Shown here: piece after piece, positions 48,471-59,500 of the stretch
Layout: each line of letters opens with the position of its first letter
How positions within the stretch are numbered: position 1 is the first letter of the stretch
Source of the DNA: Sinobacterium norvegicum
GTDB taxonomy: Bacteria > Pseudomonadota > Gammaproteobacteria > Pseudomonadales > Sinobacteriaceae
Assembly: GCF_923077115.1 (NCBI RefSeq)
Contig: NZ_CAKLPX010000002.1
Span: 496,001 to 560,000, forward strand
Length of the DNA stretch: 64,000 nucleotides
Direction of reading: 5' to 3'
Notes under the pieces: model-generated
What the model was told of the DNA's origin: nothing
Databases searched by the model: none
The model's input: only the letters and a program-made list of their open reading frames with translations
Translations under genes and position numbers: made by a program

Positions 48471-49442
48471 ATGAGACCACGCTTTAGAATTCTGGCGGAC
48501 CAGCAAGACATCACTGACACAATCCGAGATCGTTTGTTGTCACTTCGCATTACCGATGAGGCAGGCAATCAATCGGATACGGTTGAGCTGCAACTGGATG
48601 ATCGTGATGCAAAAATACAATGGCCGAGCCATGGCGCTGAGTTGGATATTTCTCTAGGTACCGATCAAAACCAATTGACCCGAATGGGTTTATACATTGT
48701 TGATGACATCGAGCATTCAGGGCCACCAAACACCATCACAGTTCGAGGCAAAGCAGCGGATATGCGCGCTTCAATCAAGGCGCCTAAGACCCGCAGTTGG
48801 GAAGGGATTACGCTGGGCGCTTTGGTACAGACGATTGCAGGCGAGCATGGTTTGACTGCAAAAATATCTGAGCAATTGGCTTTGATCGCCATAGAGCACA
48901 TCGACCAAAGCAATGAGTCTGACTTGCACTTATTGACACGCTTAGCTCGGCAACATGGCGCCGTAAGCAAACCCGTTGCAGGCTTTCTGGTATTTGTTTC
49001 CAAAGGCGAAGCCAAGTCAGCCACCGGGCAGCAGTTGCCATTAGTTGTGATACCAAAGCACCACATTTCTCGGCACCGTATGACGCAAGCAGAGCGCGGT
49101 AAATACCAATCCGTAAAAGCCTACTGGCACGACAATGACACAGCGGAAAAGCAGGATGTATTAGTCGGTGACGGTGAACCGGTGTATTCGATTCGTCATA
49201 CTTATAACGATGTCCAAGAAGCGAGCAGAGCTGCCTTAGCCAAACTACAAAGCTTACTCAGAGGCACAGCCACGCTATCGCTAACATTACTCGGCAGACC
49301 CGAGCTACAAGCCGAAGGAAAGTTGCGTATTACAGGTATCCGCGATCCGGTCGATGACGAATGGGTCATCAACCGTGTTGAGCACCAACTAGATTCCAGT
49401 GGATTGCAAACCCGGTGTGATGCTGAAGTACCCAATAACTGA
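48471..49442 (+). CDS. Late control/baseplate hub protein D
   Basis: A 323-residue P2 gpD-like protein (PRFRILADQQDITDTIRDRL, LQLDDRDAKIQWPSHGAELD, then SIKAPKTRSWEGITLGALVQ). It forms the baseplate hub (gp27-like), onto which the V spike fits. A terminator 20 bp after its stop ends the tail operon. Confidence 0.9.
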   Translation: MRPRFRILADQQDITDTIRDRLLSLRITDEAGNQSDTVELQLDDRDAKIQWPSHGAELDISLGTDQNQLTRMGLYIVDDIEHSGPPNTITVRGKAADMRASIKAPKTRSWEGITLGALVQTIAGEHGLTAKISEQLALIAIEHIDQSNESDLHLLTRLARQHGAVSKPVAGFLVFVSKGEAKSATGQQLPLVVIPKHHISRHRMTQAERGKYQSVKAYWHDNDTAEKQDVLVGDGEPVYSIRHTYNDVQEASRAALAKLQSLLRGTATLSLTLLGRPELQAEGKLRITGIRDPVDDEWVINRVEHQLDSSGLQTRCDAEVPNN

Positions 49443-49461
49443 TAAGACATTGTTGTATTTG

Positions 49462-49486
49462 AAACCGCCCATGAGGCGGTTTTTTT
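49462..49486 (+). terminator. Rho-independent terminator after the tail genes
   Basis: AAACCGCC (49462-49469) pairs with GGCGGTTT (49475-49482) around a 5-nt loop, followed by a run of T. It closes the structural operon before the lysis genes. Confidence 0.85.
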
Positions 49487-49554
49487 ATGTATAGGACATA
49501 CGGTATGTCGCGTTGCCATGGATGGCAAAGAGCGACCATTTTAGGAGGTTGTAA

Positions 49555-49845
49555 ATGGCACCAGCCAAAGAAAAAGAAAACGGCATGGTGGTTGTGCCGA
49601 AAGATGAATTTGAAAGCTTGTTGAATAGCGCCGCAGAGCGTGGCGCCGAACGTGTACTAGCGCATCTAGGTTTAGAAAACGGCCATGCCGCTAGGGATAT
49701 ACGAGAGCTTCGAGACTTGTTGGATGCTTGGCGCGATGCCAGACGCACCGCATGGCAAACCGTTATTAAAGTTGCCACCACAGGCATTCTCGCCACCTTG
49801 CTGCTAGGCGCAGCCATAAAACTAAAACTGTTCGGAGGACAATAA
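49555..49845 (+). CDS. DUF6127 membrane protein of the lysis module
   Basis: A 96-residue DUF6127-like protein with a soluble helical part (VVPKDEFESLLNSAAERGAE) and one membrane segment near the C-terminus (VATTGILATLLLGAAIKLKL). It adjoins the holin, so a role in lysis control (antiholin or spanin-like) is possible. AGGAGG precedes the start. Confidence 0.7.
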   Translation: MAPAKEKENGMVVVPKDEFESLLNSAAERGAERVLAHLGLENGHAARDIRELRDLLDAWRDARRTAWQTVIKVATTGILATLLLGAAIKLKLFGGQ

Positions 49846-49846
49846 T

Positions 49847-50305
49847 ATGCTGACACTATTAGGTAGCCTGCTTGGCTTTATTTCCAGTGCTTTTCCTGAC
49901 TTGCTGAAAATCTGGCAAGACAAACAAGACAGAAAACACGAGCTACAGATTCTTGATCGACAAATGGAGCAAATGCGCCTTGGTCATAACCAACGGCTAG
50001 AAGAAATTACCGTCAATGCTGATATCAACGAAAGCCTCGCCTTACTAAAGCACGACAGCCAGCCTTCTGGAGTAAAGTGGGTGGATGGGCTTCGAGCCTC
50101 TGTGCGCCCTGTAATCACTTACGCCTTCTTCCTGCTGTTTACCACCGTGAAAGTCAGCGCGTTATATGTATTGGTCTTCGATCAAGGCCTAGATTTCGTC
50201 ATCGCTTTGCCACAAATCTGGGACCCAGAAACACAAGCATTGTTTGCAGCGGTGATGAGCTTCTGGTTCGGCCAACGAGCCTTGGCAAAAGCCAGGGGGC
50301 AGTGA
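49847..50305 (+). CDS. 3TM-type holin
   Basis: A 152-residue protein of the 3TM/GTA holin type: an N-terminal hydrophobic segment (LGSLLGFISSAFPDLLKIWQ), a charged coiled-coil middle, then two membrane segments (VITYAFFLLFTTVKVSALYV and LFAAVMSFWFGQRAL). It would open the inner membrane for the lysozyme. One base separates it from the upstream stop and it is followed directly by the endolysin. Confidence 0.8.
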   Translation: MLTLLGSLLGFISSAFPDLLKIWQDKQDRKHELQILDRQMEQMRLGHNQRLEEITVNADINESLALLKHDSQPSGVKWVDGLRASVRPVITYAFFLLFTTVKVSALYVLVFDQGLDFVIALPQIWDPETQALFAAVMSFWFGQRALAKARGQ

Positions 50306-50306
50306 T

Positions 50307-50741
50307 ATGCGCCATATTACCCAAGATGGCATCGACTTGATCAAACGATTTGAAGGTTTTAGCTCGTCGGTTTATATCTGCCCAGCCGGATACCCAACGA
50401 TCGGTTACGGGCACTTGGTTCGTGACTATGAATCGTTCGAAGAAATAAGCCAGGAACAAGCGGAAGCATTACTTCGGACAGATGTCGAATCAGCAGAGCG
50501 TGCTGTGTTGAGGTTGATCAAAGTTCCCCTTACCGATGGCCAGTTTGATGCTCTTGTATCGTTCACTTACAACTTAGGCTCCGGAGCGCTGCAGTGTTCT
50601 ACGTTACGCAGGAAGGTCAATCGCCAGGCTCATGGTGAAGTGCCAGCCCAGCTAATGCGATGGGTATGGGCTGGTGGACGGAAGTTGAATGGTTTGGTAA
50701 AGAGAAGGTATTGTGAGTCTTCGGTGTATGGAACACTATGA
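50307..50741 (+). CDS. T4-type lysozyme (GH24 endolysin)
   Basis: A 144-residue endolysin. The active-site triad is E16, C25 and T31 (LIKRFEGFSSSVYICPAG, then TIGYGH): Cys replaces the Asp of T4 lysozyme, as in P1-type enzymes. VSFTYNLGSGALQCSTLRRK near residue 91 is also conserved. It cuts peptidoglycan after the holin acts. No signal or SAR segment is present, so it depends on the holin. Confidence 0.9.
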   Translation: MRHITQDGIDLIKRFEGFSSSVYICPAGYPTIGYGHLVRDYESFEEISQEQAEALLRTDVESAERAVLRLIKVPLTDGQFDALVSFTYNLGSGALQCSTLRRKVNRQAHGEVPAQLMRWVWAGGRKLNGLVKRRYCESSVYGTL

Positions 50742-50777
50742 GCGCTAAAATGCATCGTTGTTTACCTGGTCAGCAAG

Positions 50778-53700
50778 CTAGGTGATCATGAAGCTCAGTT
50801 CTTGCTCATCGAAATCTCTATAACTATCTTCCGATGAAAGTACTTTGGCCTTGCACACATAAACGAAGCCAGCCATCGATTCTTTTTCATTGTACCAGTC
50901 ACCAAGTTTATCTTTATGTATCACCGTCGAAGAGCCACAAAGTGCGCGGATACCTTTTGGGTGTTTTGGCTGCCATTCAGAGAACCAAAAAGAAGAAAAA
51001 CCTATCATGGATTCGTCGACATAATAACAAAATTCTCCATCGGTAGTTTTCCCGATTAACTTTTTGTCTTCAATGTCGCACTTCGGAACATATAGACCTC
51101 GTGATTCCATATCAGAATGCCAATGTCCATATCTATTGAATGGGTATGGTGTAGTAGCCATCACTCCACTATTATTTTCATCATTATTGCTGAATTCGTA
51201 AGTTAGCTCGGGAGCAAGTAGGTCTCCGACAGTTATACATCCAGAGCGTTCTTCTAGCTGCAAAGCTTCTTCTGAATTTTTGAAAGTTGCAGCTCTGACA
51301 ACAGACAAATCAATCCAGTTGTGTTCATCTATTCTTATAGGTATCGAAAAAGCCAATAATGCTTGAGAGTCGTCAATTGAATCGAAGTTTGCCAAAGCAA
51401 TCTCAACGAACTTGGTAATTCCCTCAATGTCGGCGGTACTATTTCTGTCCCACTCTGGTAACCAATTCGGTTTCCGTGGTTTAAATCCTGTATATGCTGG
51501 TTCTATAGGCAATGCAAGTATTGAGAGGTGCTCAGCATAAGTATCTGGCATATCATAGAATTTCTTTGCTATCTCTATAGTTCGCAGATAAGCGGAGCGT
51601 CCTCGATGGCTAGCTTGTGTATAAAACTGTCCTGTGGCGCGTTGTCGGTCGCTGCCAAGAAAATAATCAATTTGTGTTTCCGACGATGGCAGGTATTCAA
51701 AAGTATTGCTCCATTCCATCTCATAATAATCTGTAAAGGGAATGCCGGTTCTTTGCTCCTCTTTCTCGAGCCATGAATAATATAGGTGTGGAATATGCGT
51801 ACCTTGAAAGTAGTTGAATCTATGGTTATCACCCCGAAGACTGATAACAGGGGTAAATGGGTAAGCGTACTCACCTAGCTCATCGGAGCTTTGAGTTAAT
51901 TTGTCTATAAGAAGGTCTGATAGCGTCGATCTGGCCTTGATGTAGCTCCCTAAATCTTGTGGACACTTGTATCCTTTGGAATGTGCGACATAAAAAGCAC
52001 AAAGCACCTCAACGCACTCCGACTCTTGTTTTCTGCTTGCTAAATCTTGCTTTAGTAAACGCTCAATATTTGGATGCTTACTGTTCAAAAGAAGAGAAAT
52101 CTGTTCGATTGCCCACAACTTAATTGATGGTACTGGGCATTTTAGCCTTGAAATTAGCAGTCTACTCAAAGCATCTTCGACAGAGTCGGTATCTCCCCAG
52201 TCCCAAGCTGGCTTAGTCAATGTTAGGTTTCGGACACTACTCTCTAATCCTTCCACCATAGCGAGGGTTAGCTGTATCGCTTCATCGGTTCTGCCGCCGT
52301 GAGCAAGCAGATAAACTAGCTTGTCATTAGGTATTATTAAGCTACCCAATTTGTCTTTCCAACTATCAGGCTGCGAAGTGGTTAATCCAATAAATTCATC
52401 AATCTTATTAGGGTATTGCTCTGCAACTACGCCAAGTCGATTGATACTGTCCTCAGAACTTTCATACCAATTCGACCATCCGTTCATTGCAGTATGAGCG
52501 GAAATCAACAACCCAAATGCCTTAGCCTTACCTGCCATTTTTCTTTGGCTTTGAAATAGCAAGTCCAAAAGATATCGTTTGTCATCATGGCGATCAATAA
52601 ATGTCATGGCGTGTGGCGTCAATTGCTGTAATAGCTCAGCTTCTTTACCTTGCTCCAGCCAGAATAAATACCAACATTTCCAAAACTTTCGAGTGCTGAT
52701 GTTTCCTTTTAAATCCTTCGCTAGTTGTTCGAAAGATTCGGGGGGGTAATCGGCGGGGCTTAACTTGATTTTTTCGTCAAACTCATCTGCCTTTGATTGT
52801 TTTTCTTGGGGTTCATCGAGAATATCGATGCCAAGCAAGTTACCAACTTTTGATGCAATGTCTGTTGCGTGTGCATTTCCAGATTCGTGCTGCTCTCTAA
52901 TAATCTGATAGCATGAACGCGGCAACCCAGTTAAAAAAAGGTGTCCAGCAATTGGTGATGATAAGTCGCATCGTTCAACCAGTCTTTGAATGGTATCTTC
53001 TGCATAGTACCACTCGCCATCGTGAAGCTCTTGATCATATATTGAGGCAGCAGTTTGAGGGTTCAGCTTTGCAGCCAATGAAGATATTGAGTGTTTGGAA
53101 TGTCTGGTTTCATCCCCATCAGTAAATTTGGAAATGTTAAATACGATCGGTGAAATTCTTTCCAATACTTGGAGTGCAGTTTTCGAATCAACTTTCGATA
53201 GATATTCAATTGCATTAAGCACGTCAAATATTGTCGGGTCTTTATGGTGTCCATACCCAAGTACAAAGTCCCATGTCTTTTTCAGACATTGCTTAAAGTA
53301 ATCTTGTTGATCGTGTCGAAATGCTATATTGGCAAGCTCAAGGTATGCATTGGAGTTCTCAATAGTTTCTTCGAGTTCACTTTTCTGACGCATTATTTCA
53401 CTGTCAATTAACAGCTTCACCGCGTCTTCGGTAAACAGCTCAAGATTTAGTTCTTTGTACCAGAGCCGTAGCCAATCAGACCGAAAAACATCAGATCCTA
53501 AAACATTTTCTAGCTCATTAGACGATATTTTGTCTTTCATTGTTATTAAGTGGCAATCTGCCGCAATTTCAATCCACTCTCTCTTTAAAGCAATACCCGA
53601 CCTACGTTTTTCCCATTGAGTGTCATCAAATATTTGGCCTGAAGGGAACATCAAGCAAATCAGGTCAAAAGTTAATTTGCTTTCTATTAAAAGCTCGAAA

Positions 53701-56546
53701 CCAACCAAATTAGCTAGCTCATTTAGCAAGTCATAATGATCTGAAACATCGGCTCTTTCGGACTCCGCTCGTACTGGTATCCAACTAAAATTACCTCCAG
53801 CGGTAATTCTGAGTTGTAGCGCGGAGAAAAACCATGAATGATAGCTCAGTGAGGTTTCTACCTTATAGCCAACCGCAGAATCTCCACCATAAAGCTCAGC
53901 GTTGATATCGATGAATGTTTGCTCAAGATATGCATCTGAGAACTTGCTGAGTTCCTGAGAATAGAATTTTTGATATTCTGGCCAGCATGTAACATCAGCG
54001 TCTTCAATAATGCTCAACCTAATAACATCAAGTTCGATTTTGCTAATGTGCGGAGAATCGCAGGGTAAACATCGCCAGGCTCTCATAAGAAGGCCTACTT
54101 CCTTCTTGATAAGGCATGCTGTTCTAAAGCTGGCGATGTAACCATCTGGCCAATTTGCAAAGTTGTTTTCGTCAAAGATGGCGTCGTAGTTTAGGCTATC
54201 GGTTAGCGTACCAGCCTTAATTATGGTAGCAGCTTCGCTTTCTTCATCTTGTGAATCTCGTGAAGCTAATAATTTTGTTTTAGCTCTGTAACGATCAATT
54301 GCCTTTCTGGACAATTTCGCAGCTCTGTCAGTTTCTCCACGAAACCACATCGCAATTGATAGTATTGATAATTTTATTGGAGTGTATTCGTTTTCCCTTG
54401 ATAAAACTTCATTAAGAGCAAGGGGGTCAGCGCCAACTAGTGATAACATTTCCAGAGAAGTTGAATCCCAGGTTTGAAATTCAGGTCCGTTGATTAGTCT
54501 AGTTTTTAGCTCTCTGTGCCGATAGGCCTCAGCATAGTCACGCTCGCTAAAGGCATAGGTTTCTGCTTCTGATAATAATCTGATACTTGCTTTAACGGGC
54601 ATTCCTAGAATTAATCTATCCAATACCCAGTCGCGTGTAACGCCTTGTCGCAGCTCGGTTGTATTACCAGATAAAGCTTGGCATGACCAAAGCCAATGGT
54701 CTTTAAGGTGAGTCGGCGCGCCAAGCTCGAGCCATGCGCAGACATCTGTAAGTAACTCATCTATGCGACTTTGATGATCGGCGAGGCTTCTAACAAATAC
54801 GACCAGGCTTTCATGAAATGGTCTTACACCTGAAATAGTTTCAGATAGCAAATGTGCAACAGCATCGACGCTTGGAGCTTTGCCATGCTCGTCGTTAATA
54901 ACTTTACCAATCGCATCACGTGGCCAAGCGAATTTGAAGCCACAACTAAGGTGAAGAACATCTTTTTGTCTGTAATTGAGAGATAGCCACAGCTCATTGT
55001 AGTAGCTTGTTATATTGCCATCGGTACAAGGGGGTAGTTGCTCAATTTGCCATTTAGATAGTGGTAATCCGTGGCTGGATAAATACTCGGATGAGTAAAT
55101 TACATGAAGAGGGTAACCATTAGTGATTTTCAGTAATTCATTTGCACTGCTTTGAATTTCTTCACTCTGATGCTTTTCGTGACAATTTAGAAATAACCGT
55201 CCAGATTTAACATGAACTTTTAAATATTCATAGATTGAGTTCCCAGACATTTCTGGTAGCCAGCACCACTCATTCTTTGGTGAGTTGGTTAGCAAAACAT
55301 TAGGTAAAAGAGCGTTATCAACAGGTTGGGTGCCGATGAGAACGACTATGTTCTCTGATACTGGCAATAGTTGTTTGAATATTTCATCTAATGGCTTTTT
55401 GTTTTTGGCATTGTCACGCCAAACATGATCCAAACCATCTATTAGTACTACAAATGGCTTTCCTTTTGTGTTGTAGTAACTTGCGCACGTTTTTATTGCT
55501 TTGCAAAGATCCTCTGCTTGACTTGTGTCTGCTCCTGCGTCTTTGTGAAGACTGTTAATTTGGTGAAGTAAAGACTCAGCGACAACTCTTGGACTTAAGC
55601 GGTCAGTGGTCGAGTCGCCTAGAGCCAAAAAGTAATGATGGCGTATAAGTGGGATTTTATAATTTTCTAACTCTTCGCATAGGAAGGAAAGGTAGGTACT
55701 TTTTCCGCCACCTGGCTTACCAGTTAAAGTAATTATCTCACCATTAGAGTTGGATATTCTATCCAGCATTTTATTGTGAAATTCTGAATCGGGAAGGCAG
55801 TAATCATCTGGTACGGCAAAAAATTCAGGGATTGGTTCAGGCCTCCTAGGAGATAAAACTTCTCTAATATGGTGAAGCTGAATCCAGCCTGCACTAGGAG
55901 GGTTATTTTGGAACATTGCCCATTCACGTGATCTTGAAATGAGCCGCTCAACTCCAGCATAATCTGAGAACTTTAGAAGTTCTTCCCGTACCCCACGAGA
56001 TGTTGCATGGTGGTCACCATCGCTATGCTGAATTATTAATCTGGAACAAAGGTACTCAGCTGCATCTTCGCTTCCCAATTGGCTAACGATCTTGTTTTTT
56101 GTAGCCTCATCTATCCGGTCAAAATCGATTTTTGAACTAGATATGCAGGACTCCATGCTTCTATCAGGCAATTTATTGGTCAGAAGAACTACATCACCAA
56201 GTTTTTCAGAGGGTACTGAAACAATTGCATCATAAAGCTTTTTAAAAATAGATCGTGATCTTTCTGTTTTACCAGAAACTTTTAATAACCAGTCCCAGGA
56301 GAGTCGGTTTTCATCTTTATTAGGTGACGGAGTGAATTTGACCTGCCAAAAATCCTTAACCCCATCTGGTCGCTCACAGACAATATCATCAATTCCAGCA
56401 GGCGTATCATTGGTATCTTGGTCTGCCTCAAATGCAACTCTGGAATACTTCGTTGGATTTTGAAGCCACTCTGCAAGTAGTTTAACTCCTTGCAGCGTTT
56501 GATAGTCGTAGCCTGTATAGATGATCGCAGAGTTCTTTACCTTCAT
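50778..56546 (-). CDS. Nuclease-STAND NTPase antiphage protein (Avs-like)
   Basis: A 1,922-residue protein counted from ATG 56546; a TTG at 56561 is in frame, but AAGGA lies only two bases from it. Residues 10-75 resemble a Cap4/DUF4297 PD-(D/E)XK nuclease, with D53/D54 in AGIDDIVCE and Q68-V-K70 (FWQVKFT). The STAND NTPase has Walker A GKPGGGKS (276-283) and Walker B VVLIDGLDHVW (367-377). The remaining 1,300 residues are a helical-repeat sensor with a separate beta-rich C-terminal end. Such Avs proteins detect a phage protein (terminase or portal) and then degrade DNA. The exact subtype is not certain. It ends 36 bp from the convergent lysozyme gene. Confidence 0.72.
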   Translation of the reverse strand: MKVKNSAIIYTGYDYQTLQGVKLLAEWLQNPTKYSRVAFEADQDTNDTPAGIDDIVCERPDGVKDFWQVKFTPSPNKDENRLSWDWLLKVSGKTERSRSIFKKLYDAIVSVPSEKLGDVVLLTNKLPDRSMESCISSSKIDFDRIDEATKNKIVSQLGSEDAAEYLCSRLIIQHSDGDHHATSRGVREELLKFSDYAGVERLISRSREWAMFQNNPPSAGWIQLHHIREVLSPRRPEPIPEFFAVPDDYCLPDSEFHNKMLDRISNSNGEIITLTGKPGGGKSTYLSFLCEELENYKIPLIRHHYFLALGDSTTDRLSPRVVAESLLHQINSLHKDAGADTSQAEDLCKAIKTCASYYNTKGKPFVVLIDGLDHVWRDNAKNKKPLDEIFKQLLPVSENIVVLIGTQPVDNALLPNVLLTNSPKNEWCWLPEMSGNSIYEYLKVHVKSGRLFLNCHEKHQSEEIQSSANELLKITNGYPLHVIYSSEYLSSHGLPLSKWQIEQLPPCTDGNITSYYNELWLSLNYRQKDVLHLSCGFKFAWPRDAIGKVINDEHGKAPSVDAVAHLLSETISGVRPFHESLVVFVRSLADHQSRIDELLTDVCAWLELGAPTHLKDHWLWSCQALSGNTTELRQGVTRDWVLDRLILGMPVKASIRLLSEAETYAFSERDYAEAYRHRELKTRLINGPEFQTWDSTSLEMLSLVGADPLALNEVLSRENEYTPIKLSILSIAMWFRGETDRAAKLSRKAIDRYRAKTKLLASRDSQDEESEAATIIKAGTLTDSLNYDAIFDENNFANWPDGYIASFRTACLIKKEVGLLMRAWRCLPCDSPHISKIELDVIRLSIIEDADVTCWPEYQKFYSQELSKFSDAYLEQTFIDINAELYGGDSAVGYKVETSLSYHSWFFSALQLRITAGGNFSWIPVRAESERADVSDHYDLLNELANLVGFELLIESKLTFDLICLMFPSGQIFDDTQWEKRRSGIALKREWIEIAADCHLITMKDKISSNELENVLGSDVFRSDWLRLWYKELNLELFTEDAVKLLIDSEIMRQKSELEETIENSNAYLELANIAFRHDQQDYFKQCLKKTWDFVLGYGHHKDPTIFDVLNAIEYLSKVDSKTALQVLERISPIVFNISKFTDGDETRHSKHSISSLAAKLNPQTAASIYDQELHDGEWYYAEDTIQRLVERCDLSSPIAGHLFLTGLPRSCYQIIREQHESGNAHATDIASKVGNLLGIDILDEPQEKQSKADEFDEKIKLSPADYPPESFEQLAKDLKGNISTRKFWKCWYLFWLEQGKEAELLQQLTPHAMTFIDRHDDKRYLLDLLFQSQRKMAGKAKAFGLLISAHTAMNGWSNWYESSEDSINRLGVVAEQYPNKIDEFIGLTTSQPDSWKDKLGSLIIPNDKLVYLLAHGGRTDEAIQLTLAMVEGLESSVRNLTLTKPAWDWGDTDSVEDALSRLLISRLKCPVPSIKLWAIEQISLLLNSKHPNIERLLKQDLASRKQESECVEVLCAFYVAHSKGYKCPQDLGSYIKARSTLSDLLIDKLTQSSDELGEYAYPFTPVISLRGDNHRFNYFQGTHIPHLYYSWLEKEEQRTGIPFTDYYEMEWSNTFEYLPSSETQIDYFLGSDRQRATGQFYTQASHRGRSAYLRTIEIAKKFYDMPDTYAEHLSILALPIEPAYTGFKPRKPNWLPEWDRNSTADIEGITKFVEIALANFDSIDDSQALLAFSIPIRIDEHNWIDLSVVRAATFKNSEEALQLEERSGCITVGDLLAPELTYEFSNNDENNSGVMATTPYPFNRYGHWHSDMESRGLYVPKCDIEDKKLIGKTTDGEFCYYVDESMIGFSSFWFSEWQPKHPKGIRALCGSSTVIHKDKLGDWYNEKESMAGFVYVCKAKVLSSEDSYRDFDEQELSFMIT

Positions 56547-56592
56547 GAGACTTGAAAACAATCCTTGTTGTCACATCTGATAATTTTCAGCA

Positions 56593-59500
56593 TCAATAAT
56601 GCTCTTCAATATAAGCATAAGCTTTATTAAACAACTCTTTGTCTTTCCCCAAACCAAACTGCGCTAAGGTTACAAGTAAGGCTTTTTGAATTTCTCTTGG
56701 GCCGCTATTGGAATTTTGCCAGCCATCAAAGCGAGTGGCATTTACGATTTTGTCTATCTGCTCAACCACATCATGAATGACCTTAGGTGTACTGTCTGGT
56801 CGTGTTTCTAGGAATAACTTAGTAAGCGCCTGTACATTATCTTCTTCAGTTACAACCTTATCGCCGGTTTCGCGCTCTGCCTGGACGGTGTCTTTAGCGG
56901 CATCCAATAGGCCCTTTAACCAATCGATGGCTTTAATCACACCTGCTTCATAGTCTTGACGAAGCTTTTCTAATCGTTCGCCAAGTTCTACAAATGTAGG
57001 GTCACCACTACCACGTAATCGGCCCATCAAATCAATTTCAAGTTTACGCGCGCGTTGTTCTTGTTCCTTTTCTGTTAAGGTGAAAATCGCATGCTCGTCC
57101 ATCACCAACTCATCAATGTCATCACGAATACGGTTAATGTCGGTATGCTCATGAATCATCTTAATGGTTTCAGGGCCGAGTGCCGCCCAAACTAGCGCAC
57201 CGGTTTGGCCCACGGGGCGAACTGACTCATAAATTTGAGCCAGCCATTTATAATCATTTCTGAACGGACTTAAGAAAGGGTCGGGATTAATAGCTGACCA
57301 CAGTTTAGTGAGCACACCAAAGCTTGCAGCAAATTCATCCCGTTTCTCGTTAGTCGGAAGACATTCTTGAGCGGCCATAATGCCCTCAAAACCTTCCAGT
57401 GTGCGATCCACATTTGGGAAGAAATCTAAACACTTTTTCAATTGCATTGGCAGTAGCTCTTTGAAGGCTTCTATGCCTTCTACCACACCTTCAATTTCAT
57501 CAGGATTGTAAGCCAAAGCTGTGCGTAAATTTTCGAATACGCCAAGGTAATCGATAATCAATCCCATGGTTTTTCGGGTGTCATCGGTTTCGTACAAACG
57601 GTTAGTACGGCACATGGCCTGCAATAGCGTGTGGTCTCGTAAGGGCTTATCGAGATACATGCAATAACAAATAGGCGCATCAAACCCGGTAAGCAGTTTG
57701 GCGGTTACTATAATCAGCTGTAACGGATGGTTTGGGTCTTTATAAGATTCAATTAAATCTTTCTGCTTTTGCTCGTCGCCATCCAGTTCTTGCCAGCGGC
57801 CGAAGTCAGATTCTTGTATGGGCAGTTCCAGCTCATCTTTCCACTTTCGCCAGTCTTTATTGATTTTGTCTTTTTTATCGCCTTCTTTGGCTTTGATCGG
57901 CGCCTGGTCGACGTTCATTACCACCTCTACCGCGTCAAACCCCAGTTTATTGCCCAGTAGGTAATACATTTGAACACAAGCATCGCGATCATAAACCACC
58001 ACCATGCCTTTCATTTTTTTCGGCTTAACGTGGCTGGTAAAGTGCTCCATAATGTCTTCGCTCACGGCGGTCATCCGCTTTGGTGCTTTGAGCATAATGG
58101 CGAGTTTACCGGCGCGTTTAGAAAGCGCAGCTTTTTCTTCTTCGTCTAAATTATTGTCTTTGGCCAGTTGTTCAAACTCTTGATTGATGGCATCACGATC
58201 CACTCGTAATTCGGCTAATCGTGGTTCAAATTTAACAGGGTTAGTTGCTCCATCGCGAATGGATTGTTTATAGCTGTAGCGGTTCATATAACGACCGGGA
58301 TCGTCCTCAGCGCCAAACAATTTAAAGGTGTTACGATCAATGCCAGAAATAGGTGTGCCGGTTAAACCATAGAAATGCGCATTAGGCAGTGCCCAACGCA
58401 TTTTTTCACCTAAGCCACCTTCTTGGGTTCGGTGCGCCTCATCCACCAAAACGATAATATTGTCTCGGTCGTTCAGTCCTTTTTCATTATTATCGTCAAT
58501 TTCAACATCTTTAAATTTAAAGATAGTGGTAATTAAAATGCCACGACTGTCTTGCTCAATATGCTGGCCGAGCTTTTTGCAGCTTTGTACTTTAACTAAA
58601 TTTTTAACGTCAGCCCCACCAAAGGTTTCGCTGATTTGGCTGTCCAAATCACGGCGATCGACTACCACTAATACGGTTGGGTTTTTCAACTCGTTATCGG
58701 CACGCAGCATCTTGGCGGCATATAACATCAAGAGGGATTTACCCGAGCCTTGGAAGTGCCAAATTAGGCCTTTTTTCGGAAAGCCGTTTCTTACCCTGTC
58801 AACAATCTGTTTCGCTGCTTCAAACTGTGGGTAACGGGGTAAAATTTTAATTCGTTTCGGCGGGGTGTTTTTACCGGTTTTAATACTTGAGAATAACGCG
58901 AAGGATTCAAGTAGCTGCAAAAGCGTTTTAGGGTTTAGCAAACCTTCCGAGCTATCCAGCACAGTTGCCATACCTGGTAACACTTCTTCACGTTGGTCAG
59001 TGTTGTGCCAAGGCCCCCAATCTTTTACTCGGGCATTAATTGCACCATAAGCAAAGGTTTTACCTTCACTGGCAAAGCATAAAAGATTCGGTACAAAGTA
59101 CGGCTCAACATTTTTCCAGTAGTGCTTTTTTCCACCCATAAAATCGGCTGCACCATCTTGCCAGGTTACACTGGGGCGCGTCGCGGTTTTCACTTCTCCC
59201 ACGACTAGTGGCAAGCCATTCACGTACAACACAATATCGAAATACACTTCGGTCGCGGCGATGTAGTGCACCTGCTGCGAAACCACAAAGTGGTTGTTCT
59301 CAATATTGTCGAAATCAATCAAGTTGATGGTGATATGGTCGCCGTTCTCGCCAAAGGGTAAGGTTTTCTCAGCCATTAACCACTCATGGAAGTTTTCATT
59401 GGCTTTTACCAAGCCAGTATGCCGAGCCTCTAGTATTACGCCACGTAGCTTGTATATCACCTCGTCGGCATAATCAGGCTGCTTCGCAATATCTGGGTTT

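Larger units (their letters stand above)
15278..50741 (+). mobile_element. Core of a lambda-head/P2-tail mosaic prophage
   Basis: Switch region, early replication/recombination operon, terminase, head, contractile tail and lysis genes follow in one direction with overlapping genes and no visible disruption, so the prophage looks intact in these functions. The true ends are probably wider: the serine recombinase and AlpA-like gene at 5-13 kb and the defence cluster after 50.8 kb may be part of it. No flanking att repeat could be identified. Confidence 0.8.
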
